Below, piece by piece: positions 9,048-17,051 of a stretch of 64,000 bases of DNA. The translations under genes were made by a program, and so were the position numbers. The stretch is taken from contig NZ_PPED02000003.1 in NCBI RefSeq assembly GCF_002899825.2, positions 390,263 to 454,262 on the forward strand, given 5' to 3'. The first letter of the stretch is position 1; every line of letters starts with the position of its first letter. The notes below the pieces were generated by a model that had not been told where the DNA came from, searched no databases, and worked only from the letters and a program-made list of their open reading frames with translations. Source of the DNA: Chryseobacterium phosphatilyticum (GTDB lineage: Bacteria; Bacteroidota; Bacteroidia; Flavobacteriales; Weeksellaceae).

Positions 9048-9746
9048 ATGACGGCTGAAGAACTGAAATCAGGATACATTTTTTTATTAGACAAACCTCT
9101 GGACTGGACGTCCTTTCAGGCTGTCAATAAAATGAAATATAAACTTAAAAGGGAATTTGATCTTCCTAAAAAATTTAAAATAGGTCATGCCGGAACGTTG
9201 GATCCGAGAGCTACAGGGCTGCTTATTGTATGCTGTGGTAAATTCACAAAGAAGATTCCTGAAATTCAGGATGCTCCCAAAGAATATTGGACAGAGATTA
9301 AAATAGGAGTTCAGACAGAATCTTACGATACAGAAAAACCGGAAATTCTTCATCAGGATATTTCTCATATCTCGGAAGCGCAGGTACAAGATGCTTTAGA
9401 GAAATTTGTAGGAGAGATTGAACAGAAACCCCCGGTGTATTCTGCTATAAAGATAGATGGAGAAAGAGCTTATAATCTTGCCAGAGCAGGAGAGGAAGTA
9501 GAAATGAAATCCAGAAAAACAACAATTCACTATATCAAAGAGGTGAAAATAGATTTTCCTTTGATAAGTTTTACAGTGGGATGTTCAAAAGGAACTTATA
9601 TCAGAAGTCTTGCTCATGATATAGGACAGGAATTGGAAGTTGGAGCTTATTTAACACAATTGAGGCGTACCAAAATAGGTGACTACACAATTGAAGATGC
9701 TACAGACCAGTTTTTAAATAATGATTACAGATTTGAAGGGTTATGA
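9048..9746 (+). CDS. truB: tRNA pseudouridine(55) synthase TruB
   Basis: Makes pseudouridine 55 in the T-psi-C loop of almost all tRNAs. In the 232-residue protein the catalytic motif GHAGTLDPRATGLL carries the nucleophilic Asp52. The KPPVYSAIKIDGERAYNLARAG motif and the KGTYIRSLAHDIG motif are both in place. There is no clear C-terminal PUA domain, as in other short Bacteroidetes TruB proteins. It starts 24 bases after uppP and is followed 27 bases later by another pseudouridine synthase gene. Confidence 0.96.
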   Translation: MTAEELKSGYIFLLDKPLDWTSFQAVNKMKYKLKREFDLPKKFKIGHAGTLDPRATGLLIVCCGKFTKKIPEIQDAPKEYWTEIKIGVQTESYDTEKPEILHQDISHISEAQVQDALEKFVGEIEQKPPVYSAIKIDGERAYNLARAGEEVEMKSRKTTIHYIKEVKIDFPLISFTVGCSKGTYIRSLAHDIGQELEVGAYLTQLRRTKIGDYTIEDATDQFLNNDYRFEGL

Positions 9747-9773
9747 AAATAAACTTTCCTATGGCATAAAATA

Positions 9774-10496
9774 ATGGAAAAGACACGTATCAATAAATAT
9801 TTATCAGAAGTCGGCTATTGCTCCAGAAGAGCAGCAGATAAGCTTTTAGAAGAAGGAAGAATAAAAATAAACGGAAAGATTCCGGAACTTGGGACAAAAG
9901 TATCTGATGAAGATCTTGTGGAAGTAGATGGAAAGCCCATCAGAGAACCACAGGAAAAACCTGTGTACATTGCTTTCAACAAGCCTGTAGGAATTGTGTG
10001 CACAACAGATACTAAGCGCGAGAAAAATAATATTGTTGACTACATTAATCATCCTAAAAGAATTTTTCCGATCGGAAGATTGGATAAACCTAGTGAAGGA
10101 TTGATCCTTCTTACTAGTGATGGGGATATTGTTAATAAAATCCTTCGTGCCAGAAACAATCACGAAAAAGAATATCTCGTACGCGTAGATAAGCCGGTTA
10201 CACCGAGATTTTTAGAGAAAATGAGAAATGGTGTTCCCATTTTGGATACCGTAACAAAAAAATGTGAGGTAGAAAAGATTGATGAAATGAATTTCAGAAT
10301 CATCCTTACACAAGGCTTAAACAGACAGATCCGTAGAATGTGCGAATATCTCGGATATGAGGTAAAAAAGTTGAAAAGAATCCGTATTATGAATATAAAG
10401 CTTGACCTTCCAGTCGGAAAGTGGAGAGACCTTACGGATGATGAACTTAATAATCTGAACCTTTTGCTATCTGATTCTAGTAAAACAACTGACTAA
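9774..10496 (+). CDS. rluF: 23S rRNA pseudouridine(2604) synthase RluF
   Basis: RsuA/RluB-family synthase for pseudouridine in 23S rRNA. The 240-residue protein has an N-terminal S4 RNA-binding domain (residues 5-60, [20 protein letters not shown]). The catalytic domain has Asp104 in [13 protein letters not shown], and [20 protein letters not shown]. Motifs such as [20 protein letters not shown] and WRDLTDDEL are those of the RluF subgroup, which also modifies tRNA-Tyr in E. coli. It lacks the long basic C-terminal tail of E. coli RluF. It is the last gene of the operon, followed by a terminator. Confidence 0.92.
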   Translation: MEKTRINKYLSEVGYCSRRAADKLLEEGRIKINGKIPELGTKVSDEDLVEVDGKPIREPQEKPVYIAFNKPVGIVCTTDTKREKNNIVDYINHPKRIFPIGRLDKPSEGLILLTSDGDIVNKILRARNNHEKEYLVRVDKPVTPRFLEKMRNGVPILDTVTKKCEVEKIDEMNFRIILTQGLNRQIRRMCEYLGYEVKKLKRIRIMNIKLDLPVGKWRDLTDDELNNLNLLLSDSSKTTD

Positions 10497-10506
10497 AATA
10501 TATCTG

Positions 10507-10527
10507 AGAGGTTTCATCCTCTTTTTT
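10507..10527 (+). terminator. Terminator of the ftsX-rluF operon
   Basis: AGAGG, a six-base loop, CCTCT and then a T run, 10 bases past the rluF stop. The stem is short but is placed as expected. Confidence 0.65.
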
Positions 10528-10700
10528 CCTGACCATATTTATAAAGTTTTGTAGCATTTATACGTTTATAATCGCCTACAGAACTGCTAAAAAAGAAGGT
10601 TAGGTTTACCGTTATTTCATTATTTTTCACATATTGGTGTAATATATTTTATTTTTATTGTAAAATATGTTATATTTATTGCATCCATAATCTAAAAATC

Positions 10701-11924
10701 ATGAAATTAAATTTAAACAAGGTTGTTTTGTTTATTGTTTTGATAATTTTCATCAATTGTCACGATGATAATCATAATTCAGACCATCCACATGACTCTT
10801 TGTTTTATATTGACTACAGAAGTTTGCATGGAGCACCAGACGGAATAGCCATTATAGAACTCGATCCTGAATCTCTCAATTTTGGAAATATAAGTCATAA
10901 ACTTGAATTGGGCGTTGGAGTCTTACCTCATCATATTTATTATAATAACAATGCGAAAAAATTATTTACAACAGCATTGGGAGGAAGCTATCTATATGAG
11001 ATAAAGACTGAGAAAGACCAAAATGGACAACCCAAATTAGTAAGTGCAACACCTATCAATACAGGTGAGAATACGGTGGGAGAAAATTTATTTTTCACCA
11101 ATGACGGAAGATATTTTATGACCTTTATGGGAGGGGCAGGAGGGCCAAAAGATGGGAGTATAGGTGTTTTTAATGCTAATAATAATCAGCTTATCAAAAC
11201 CATTAAAGCCCCCATTCAGGATAATCCAAACCAATTTATAATGTATCCGCATGGTATTTCCGTTAATGAGGAAAAAGGAATCATGATGGTAAGCTCAACG
11301 ATTCATCCGGATCTTACCACTGGTTCAGGGAATACAGTTACCTTATTAGATCTCAATACCTATGAAATAAAGGAGACCTATCGTGTGGCAGATTCACAGA
11401 CGGACATGTCTGCTCCGGTTGAGGTTTTATTACTGCGCGGAAATTTTCCACAATATGCTCTGGCTACAACGATGCTTGGAGGAGATATCTGGATGGCCCC
11501 GTATAATGCCACAACCAAAAAATATGATGCTTTTACTAAGGTGTTTGAAGGAAGTACACAAGGATTAGGTTGGGCACTCGAAATGTATATTGATAATACA
11601 AACAAACTCTATGTGAGTTTTGCAGATCCGGGAAAAGTGCTTGTCTTTGACTTGAGTGATCTTCCTCAACTAAAACTTTTAAAAACTTTAAATGCAGATA
11701 AAGGGGCACATCATATGGCCTTCTTTAAAACCAAGTCAGGAAAAGAAGTTGTAGCTGTACAAAATAATCTCCTGAATATTCCTAATTTAAATTCAGGGAC
11801 CATTAATGTCATTGAGATCGAGACAGGGAAAACTCTTGGTACAGTCAATCTGCGTACACAGTACGGAATATTGCCCGAATCAATTGAAGGCACCAATGGT
11901 CCTAGTAATTATATGCACCATTAA
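10701..11924 (+). CDS. Beta-propeller lipoprotein with His/Asp-rich N-terminus
   Basis: Predicted lipoprotein of 407 residues. The hydrophobic signal VVLFIVLIIFINC ends in a lipobox cysteine (~20), followed directly by a His/Asp/Asn-rich stretch HDDNHNSDHPHD that could bind a metal ion. The rest contains repeated propeller-blade-like segments (for example GSIGVFNANNNQLIKTI, NTVTLLDLNTYEIKETY, GTINVIEIETGKTLGTV) and several conserved-looking His pairs (LPHHIYY, YPHGISV, AHHMAFF). The fold resembles YVTN/selenium-binding-protein-like propellers, but I cannot assign an activity. A TATATTTA box (one mismatch to TAnnTTTG) precedes it at 10671. It is flanked by terminator-like hairpins and is probably monocistronic. 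Confidence 0.75.
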   Translation: MKLNLNKVVLFIVLIIFINCHDDNHNSDHPHDSLFYIDYRSLHGAPDGIAIIELDPESLNFGNISHKLELGVGVLPHHIYYNNNAKKLFTTALGGSYLYEIKTEKDQNGQPKLVSATPINTGENTVGENLFFTNDGRYFMTFMGGAGGPKDGSIGVFNANNNQLIKTIKAPIQDNPNQFIMYPHGISVNEEKGIMMVSSTIHPDLTTGSGNTVTLLDLNTYEIKETYRVADSQTDMSAPVEVLLLRGNFPQYALATTMLGGDIWMAPYNATTKKYDAFTKVFEGSTQGLGWALEMYIDNTNKLYVSFADPGKVLVFDLSDLPQLKLLKTLNADKGAHHMAFFKTKSGKEVVAVQNNLLNIPNLNSGTINVIEIETGKTLGTVNLRTQYGILPESIEGTNGPSNYMHH

Positions 11925-11956
11925 AATTTAAACCAGTACATTTCAACGTCACAAAT

Positions 11957-11988
11957 TATCCCAAAATATTAGTTATTGTTTTGGGATA
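11957..11988. terminator. Terminator-like inverted repeat in a convergent gap
   Basis: TATCCCAAAA / TTTTGGGATA, a perfect 10-base stem over a 12-base loop, between two convergent genes. No long T run follows, but the A/T-rich inner arm is symmetrical and could act on either strand. The palindrome CTGTATACAG lies at 11991-12000. Confidence 0.5.
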
Positions 11989-12081
11989 GTCTGTATACAG
12001 ATAGATTGACCTTTCTTATATAACATTTAGAAATTATTGAAAATAATCTTTTTAAATTCTGTTTCCGGCCTTGAGTTCTTG

Positions 12082-13368
12082 TTATTTTAAGTATAATTTC
12101 ATTCTTTCCTCATATTCCGGCTTTAATTTCAGAAACTTCCATATCTTCTTATCATCAGGATTGGTAATTCTATAGAAGATAATTTTGTCTGCAGAATACT
12201 TGAAGTAAGGATGATTTTTAAGCCATTCTTCAGGAGCATCATTTAAGCTATATCTCGTAATGGCTGAAGGATCTAATGGGGCAATATCCAGTAGTTTTTG
12301 AACTATTTCTTTGTCGATGTTATAGGTGTCTGAAATTTGTTGCTTCGTCACAAAACCTCCCAACTTCTTTCTGAACCCGATAATTGATCCCGCACTTTTT
12401 TCATCCAAGCCGAATTCTAAAAGCTGTTTGAAAGTGATTTCATTAAGATCTATTTTTGAAAAATCAGTTTTTTGCTGTTGTATATTCTCTTTTTTTGCAA
12501 GAGACGCGGTAAGTGTAATATAAGGTCGTAATTCTTTAAATTTTTCTGCCGATATGACAAAACACTTCTGGAAATCTTCCAAACTTTCAAAGCGACCATG
12601 TAGATTTCTATCCCGGTAATTTACGATAATTTGTGCCTGTTTTTCTGAGAATCCGAGTGATTGCCATTCCTGTAGTCCGAGATTGTTAGGATCAAATGGC
12701 TGGTGTTGCATGGTGCTTTTTTCAGAATAGTGGTTTTTAATAATTTTTTTGAGATTATCAGGTGTTTCTGATGGTAGTATCAAATAGGGGGCAAGTTGGG
12801 TGTAATGATCTGATGAGATCATAAAGCATTCTTTAAACTTTTCTTTACTGATGAAACTTCCGCCCAAATAACTTTTATACTTTAAAATGGCATCTGCCTG
12901 CTTCTCACTAAAACCCATTTTGATCCAATCAGCTGTAGAGTAGTGATCAGGATTAAATTTTCCGGTAATAATCAATTTATTTTTTTCAAAGCTTTTAAAG
13001 GGTTTGAATAGAGATTTTTTATGATTTTCCGGTAGCAAAATGAATGATTCTATTTCTTTGAATTTTTCCTCAGAAATGGCATAGCATTTCTTTAATTGTT
13101 CTTTTGAGATAAATTTGCCGCCAACGATGTCTTTATATTTAAGAATTGTGGATGCCTGCTTTTCAGAAAAGCCAAGTTCTTGCCATTGTTTATGATTTAA
13201 ACTATTAGGATTAAAATCTCTTATGACAGCAGGAACTGAAGAATCTATTATGAATTTTATTTCTGGAAAAGGCTCTTTCTCTTTACTGGTATGCTTCTGG
13301 TAGACCAATAAGATCGTTAATAGCATAATCATAAATGCTAACTTCTGGTAGTTGTTTTTTCTCATCAT
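12082..13368 (-). CDS. Membrane-anchored protein with five helix-hairpin-helix (ComEA-like) repeats
   Basis: Protein of 428 residues with a single N-terminal hydrophobic segment (~10-23) and then tandem units of about 60 residues. Three units share the pattern W..(L/M)GFSEKQA..I..Y+..(L)GG.F.S.E.(F/L)..C(Y/F).IS, starting at residues ~55, ~130 and ~225. A fourth is similar (LLEFGLDEKSAGSIIGFRKKLGG), and a degenerate fifth closes the chain. This is the ComEA-type HhH pattern seen in DNA-binding competence proteins. Bacteroidetes encode many such exported HhH proteins of unknown role. Binding of DNA or another ligand outside the cytoplasm is inference. The two adjacent ATGs make the first residue ambiguous. 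Confidence 0.82.
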   Translation of the reverse strand: MMRKNNYQKLAFMIMLLTILLVYQKHTSKEKEPFPEIKFIIDSSVPAVIRDFNPNSLNHKQWQELGFSEKQASTILKYKDIVGGKFISKEQLKKCYAISEEKFKEIESFILLPENHKKSLFKPFKSFEKNKLIITGKFNPDHYSTADWIKMGFSEKQADAILKYKSYLGGSFISKEKFKECFMISSDHYTQLAPYLILPSETPDNLKKIIKNHYSEKSTMQHQPFDPNNLGLQEWQSLGFSEKQAQIIVNYRDRNLHGRFESLEDFQKCFVISAEKFKELRPYITLTASLAKKENIQQQKTDFSKIDLNEITFKQLLEFGLDEKSAGSIIGFRKKLGGFVTKQQISDTYNIDKEIVQKLLDIAPLDPSAITRYSLNDAPEEWLKNHPYFKYSADKIIFYRITNPDDKKIWKFLKLKPEYEERMKLYLK

Positions 13369-13543
13369 AACATAAACTTACCAATAAAACTAAAGCATGG
13401 CAATGAGAAAATAGAAAGTCCTTGAGTTTAGAATATAGATTCTTTGTCTGTGTTGAAAAAATAAATGAAAATGATATTGGGTATAAAATAAAATCCCCCA
13501 GTTTTTTTTGGAGGATCATGTTTTTATGCAAAGCCTGATTACA

Positions 13544-13888
13544 CTATTCTTCATCCCGTTCTCCTAAAGATTCTTTTAACTTGAGAAGCTCTGCTTTTAC
13601 AAATTCAAGGCGGTCAATAATCGTGATGGTTTCTGAAATTCTGCTGTTTGTTGTTAAAGCAACACGAGCTCCATCCAGAGTGTATCCTTTTTCCTTTACC
13701 AAATGATAGATCATCTGAAGATTTTTGATATCTTCCGGAGTGAAATATCGGTTGCCTTTTCTATTCTTTTTAGGCTTGATGATAGGGAATTCCTGTTCCC
13801 AATAGCGTATTAGTGAAGTATTTACATCAAAAGCTTTAGCCACTTCTCCTATAGAATAATACAGTTTATCAGGCAAATTTATTTTCAT
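13544..13888 (-). CDS. MerR-family transcriptional regulator
   Basis: Small regulator of 114 residues with an N-terminal winged-helix MerR DNA-binding domain: YYSIGEVAKAFDVNTSLIRYWEQEFP, then KKNRKGNRYFTPEDIKNLQMIYHLVKEKGYTLDGA, followed by a helical C-terminus (RLEFVKAELLKLKE). There is no effector-binding domain or cysteine sensor; such short stand-alone MerR proteins are common in flavobacteria. I place the start at MKINLPDKL because the promoter -7 box lies at 13907-13914, which rules out the longer in-frame start at 13909. It is transcribed alone. The targets are unknown. Confidence 0.88.
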   Translation of the reverse strand: MKINLPDKLYYSIGEVAKAFDVNTSLIRYWEQEFPIIKPKKNRKGNRYFTPEDIKNLQMIYHLVKEKGYTLDGARVALTTNSRISETITIIDRLEFVKAELLKLKESLGERDEE

Positions 13889-13906
13889 TTTACAAATCCT
13901 AAACTT

Positions 13907-13939
13907 CAAAGATAAAAATTTTTTGAAGATGCATCCAAA
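13907..13939 (-). promoter_or_regulatory. Promoter of the MerR-type gene
   Basis: On the minus strand, TTTG, 21 bases and TATCTTTG match the Bacteroidetes -33/-7 consensus exactly. The -7 box ends about 18 bases before the chosen ATG, giving a very short leader. Confidence 0.75.
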
Positions 13940-14070
13940 TATATCTTTAAAACTGCTTTAATAACTCGAATTTGTAGTAAAGGGAAAAAAAACATCATGA
14001 TATTGTGAAAAAAATAAAAAACAAACGCTTTTTTTTATAATTTAGTGAAACACAAAAAATTACAATGATT

Positions 14071-16743
14071 ATGAAGCATTATTTCTTTATTTTCTCACTG
14101 TTGATCCCATTTCTTGGGCTTTCACAGTGGACAAGAACCGAAATTCGGTCTCAAAAAATTAAAAAATCACAGGAGAAATTAGAATTTTCAGGGCTTTATT
14201 CACTTAATGTGGATCAGTTTAAGCAGATGTTAAAAAGTACTCCTGCACGTTTTTCAAGTGAGAAAGGAACTGTTATTTCACTTCCGACAGCACAAGGAAA
14301 GCAGGAAAGATTTCAGGTTTGGGAGTACTCCAATATGGCCCCTGAATTACAGGCAAAATATCCTGATATTAAATCCTATGTAGGAACAGCATTAGAAGAT
14401 CCAACGGTATATCTTAGATTCAGTGTATCTCCGGTAGGATTTTCTTCCATGATTACCCGTTCCGGTGTATCAGAATTTATTGAACCTTATACTGAAGACA
14501 GGCTGGTTTATGCCGTTTTTGACTCCAACGCCAGAAGAGGACAAGATAAAGAACCTTTTGAATGTCTTACCCCAAAAGATCTGGGAGAAAAAGTTTCTGA
14601 AAAAAACAATGCTGTCAATAAAAAAGCAGCAGGTTTTAATGTTTTCAGATTGGCACTTTCCTGTACGGGAGAATACGCTCAATATCATTTAACCGCTGCG
14701 GGTACGCCTGCTACGGCAACAGATGCCCAGAAGAAAGCTGTGGTATTAGCCGCTATGAATACTACTTTAACCAGATTGAACAGCGTTTTTGAAAAAGATT
14801 TGTCATTACACTTCAATCTGATTGCAGCTAACGAATCTATTATATATCTGGATAAGGATACGGATCCATATACAAGCTGGGGGCCGAGTCAGGCTAATAC
14901 AAATATATCAGCAGTTATTTCAAGTGAGGATTATGACATGGGACATCTGGTGGATCAAAGAGGAGGAAATGGAGCAGCAGGGGTAGGGGTTATATGCTAT
15001 CCCGGTTATAAAGCCCGTGGTTGGACAGCTTCTAATTTCCCTGAAGGTGATACCTATGATGTAGATTATGTAGCCCATGAAATGGGGCATCAGTTAGGTG
15101 CCGGTCATACTTATACCATGTATAGCAGTCAGGCCGATCAGACCGTAGAACCTGGTAGTGGTTCTACTATTATGTCTTATGCAGGGATAACCGGTGGGGC
15201 GAATGATGTTCAGTTTAATGTTAATGACTATTATCATACAAATAGTATTACACAGATAAAAAATGTAATAAACGGTATTGTTTGTGGAGTTAATACCCCT
15301 TTTGCAAACCCGGCTCCTACCATTAACGCGGGAGCAGATTACACCATTCCTGTTTCCACTCCGTTTGTATTAAAAGCAGCTACCACAGATGCGGCAAGCG
15401 CGTCCTACACTTATAATTGGGAACAAGCTGATCTGGCTGCCAATGCTCAGCTTGGATCCGGAGATATTTCTGCCTGCTATCCTGCGAAACCAACGGGGCC
15501 CATGTTCAGATCGGTAGCGCCTAGAACTTCGCCTGTAAGATATTTCCCTGATTTTAATAAAGTGCTTGGAGGTGTTTTGTCAACCCGATGGGAGTCTGTT
15601 TCCAGTATAACAAGAAATCTTAATTTTAAAGTTACCGTAAGAAATAATGATCCCATACAGCCACAAACCAATACAGATGCAACGGTTATCAGTGTTAATG
15701 CCGGAGCAGGTCCTTTTCAGGTAACGTCTCCTGCGTTTGGACAATCCTTAAGTTCGGCAGGTACATTTAATGTAACCTGGAATGTTGCCAATACTAATCA
15801 AGCCCCGGTCAATACAGCGAATGTAAATATTAAACTATCTACCGATGGTGGGCAAACTTTTACTACAATCGCAGCAAATACACCTAATGATGGGAGTGAG
15901 CAAGTGAATATACCGGCTGCTTCTACATCTTCCAATGCCTATATCCTGATAGAAGCTGTTGGAAATGTTTATTATGCAGTAAGTCCGAGTTTTGTCATTG
16001 ATTATAATGTTACCGGTGAAAATTGTACAACATATACGTACAATGGGGCACCTGTTGCTATTACTGACGCACGTGAAGGAGGAAGTATATCAGCACCAAA
16101 AGTAACGGTTCCTTTATTGGTTAATAATACCGGAACAATCACTAAAATTAAAGTCACTCCTTCTATAGCCCATGCTAACATTAGTCATTTGACTGTGGGT
16201 ATTGAAAGCCCGGTAGGCTCTTCAGCTATTCTATGGAATCGTAGATGTGCTAATGCCTCAGGTATTACTGCTTCATTCAGTGATGCAAGTGCTGTCGCTG
16301 CATGTGCCTCTCCGATACAAGGAGATGCAAAACCTGATGAATCCCTGGGAATATTTAAAGGACATACAGCACAGGGAGAATGGAAATTATTTGCATCAGA
16401 TAATAAAACCGGAACTGCAGGAAGTATTACAGGCTGGGCTCTTGAAGTATGTACCCAACAGACACAAACTCTCGGTACCAAAGAAATTGCTTCACCAATA
16501 GCAGATGATATTAAAATCTATCCTAATCCAAGTGATGGTAATTTCTTTATCAAATCCAGAAACATAAAAGGAAATGTTAAAGTAACGATGCTTGATGCCA
16601 GCGGAAGACTGATTTATTCTTCTACTTATAAATCTGAAGGCAATAATACAAAAGAACTTAATGTGAATGTGCCTAAAGGAGTTTATATAATAAGCATAGA
16701 TTCTTCAAAAGGAATATACAATAGCAAACTTGTTATTAAATAA
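14071..16743 (+). CDS. Secreted reprolysin-like zinc metalloprotease with P-domain, T9SS type A cargo (copy 1)
   Basis: Exported metalloendopeptidase of about 890 residues. A signal peptide (MKHYFFIFSLLIPFLGLSQ) is followed by a propeptide (~20-190). The catalytic domain has the metzincin zinc motif HEMGHQLGAGH (~336-346) and the Met-turn STIMSYAG. A region with Ig-like segments (VTWNVANTNQAPVNTANVNI) follows. Next comes a proprotein-convertase P-like domain (CTTYTYNGAPVAITD ... FKGHTAQGEWKLFASDN), and last a type A sorting domain (IYPNPSDGNF ... KGVYIISI ... KLVIK). I start at the second ATG because the tandem paralogue begins MKHYFF at the matching position. It is probably monocistronic with its own terminator. 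The substrate is unknown. Confidence 0.92.
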   Translation: MKHYFFIFSLLIPFLGLSQWTRTEIRSQKIKKSQEKLEFSGLYSLNVDQFKQMLKSTPARFSSEKGTVISLPTAQGKQERFQVWEYSNMAPELQAKYPDIKSYVGTALEDPTVYLRFSVSPVGFSSMITRSGVSEFIEPYTEDRLVYAVFDSNARRGQDKEPFECLTPKDLGEKVSEKNNAVNKKAAGFNVFRLALSCTGEYAQYHLTAAGTPATATDAQKKAVVLAAMNTTLTRLNSVFEKDLSLHFNLIAANESIIYLDKDTDPYTSWGPSQANTNISAVISSEDYDMGHLVDQRGGNGAAGVGVICYPGYKARGWTASNFPEGDTYDVDYVAHEMGHQLGAGHTYTMYSSQADQTVEPGSGSTIMSYAGITGGANDVQFNVNDYYHTNSITQIKNVINGIVCGVNTPFANPAPTINAGADYTIPVSTPFVLKAATTDAASASYTYNWEQADLAANAQLGSGDISACYPAKPTGPMFRSVAPRTSPVRYFPDFNKVLGGVLSTRWESVSSITRNLNFKVTVRNNDPIQPQTNTDATVISVNAGAGPFQVTSPAFGQSLSSAGTFNVTWNVANTNQAPVNTANVNIKLSTDGGQTFTTIAANTPNDGSEQVNIPAASTSSNAYILIEAVGNVYYAVSPSFVIDYNVTGENCTTYTYNGAPVAITDAREGGSISAPKVTVPLLVNNTGTITKIKVTPSIAHANISHLTVGIESPVGSSAILWNRRCANASGITASFSDASAVAACASPIQGDAKPDESLGIFKGHTAQGEWKLFASDNKTGTAGSITGWALEVCTQQTQTLGTKEIASPIADDIKIYPNPSDGNFFIKSRNIKGNVKVTMLDASGRLIYSSTYKSEGNNTKELNVNVPKGVYIISIDSSKGIYNSKLVIK

Positions 16744-16767
16744 CAGATATTAATTTTCAAGATATAT

Positions 16768-16796
16768 AAGGATCGGTAAGTACCGATCCTTTTTTG
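16768..16796 (+). terminator. Terminator of metalloprotease copy 1
   Basis: AAGGATCGGTA, a two-base loop, TACCGATCCTT and a T run. The terminator of the tandem copy shares the AAGGATCG core, as expected if the duplication included the 3' flank. Confidence 0.9.
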
Positions 16797-17051
16797 TCTG
16801 AAGTTATCATTGAAAAAGTACATATACAATACTAAGCTTACATTTGGGATTAGGAATAAGGTCTTCATCAAAATGATCGTTTTTTAACGGAACTGTTTTT
16901 CCATATTAATAAACATCTGATGCAAGGATTTATTTTTGTTTGTGTTTAATTTATTGATTTTTAATTGTTTAATTAGCTAATTTGTGTGGCTTTTTATCCT
17001 TGTTTTAAAATTATTTTGCTAATTTGGTGAAACCAAAAAAATCACATTAAT
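16797..17051 (+). other. Intergenic region upstream of metalloprotease copy 2
   Basis: AT-rich, with no gene. GCTAATTTG occurs twice (16976 and 17018). The second copy overlaps TAATTTGG, one mismatch from the -7 consensus and 17 bases after a TTG, so it is a plausible promoter. The last ~35 bases before the ATG resemble those upstream of copy 1 (both contain GTGAAAC followed by an A run), showing that part of the 5' flank was duplicated as well. Confidence 0.5.

Noticed and set aside
11991..12000. CTGTATACAG palindrome as an operator
   Set aside because: It lies between convergent genes after a terminator-like stem, where a transcription-factor site would be out of place; probably chance.
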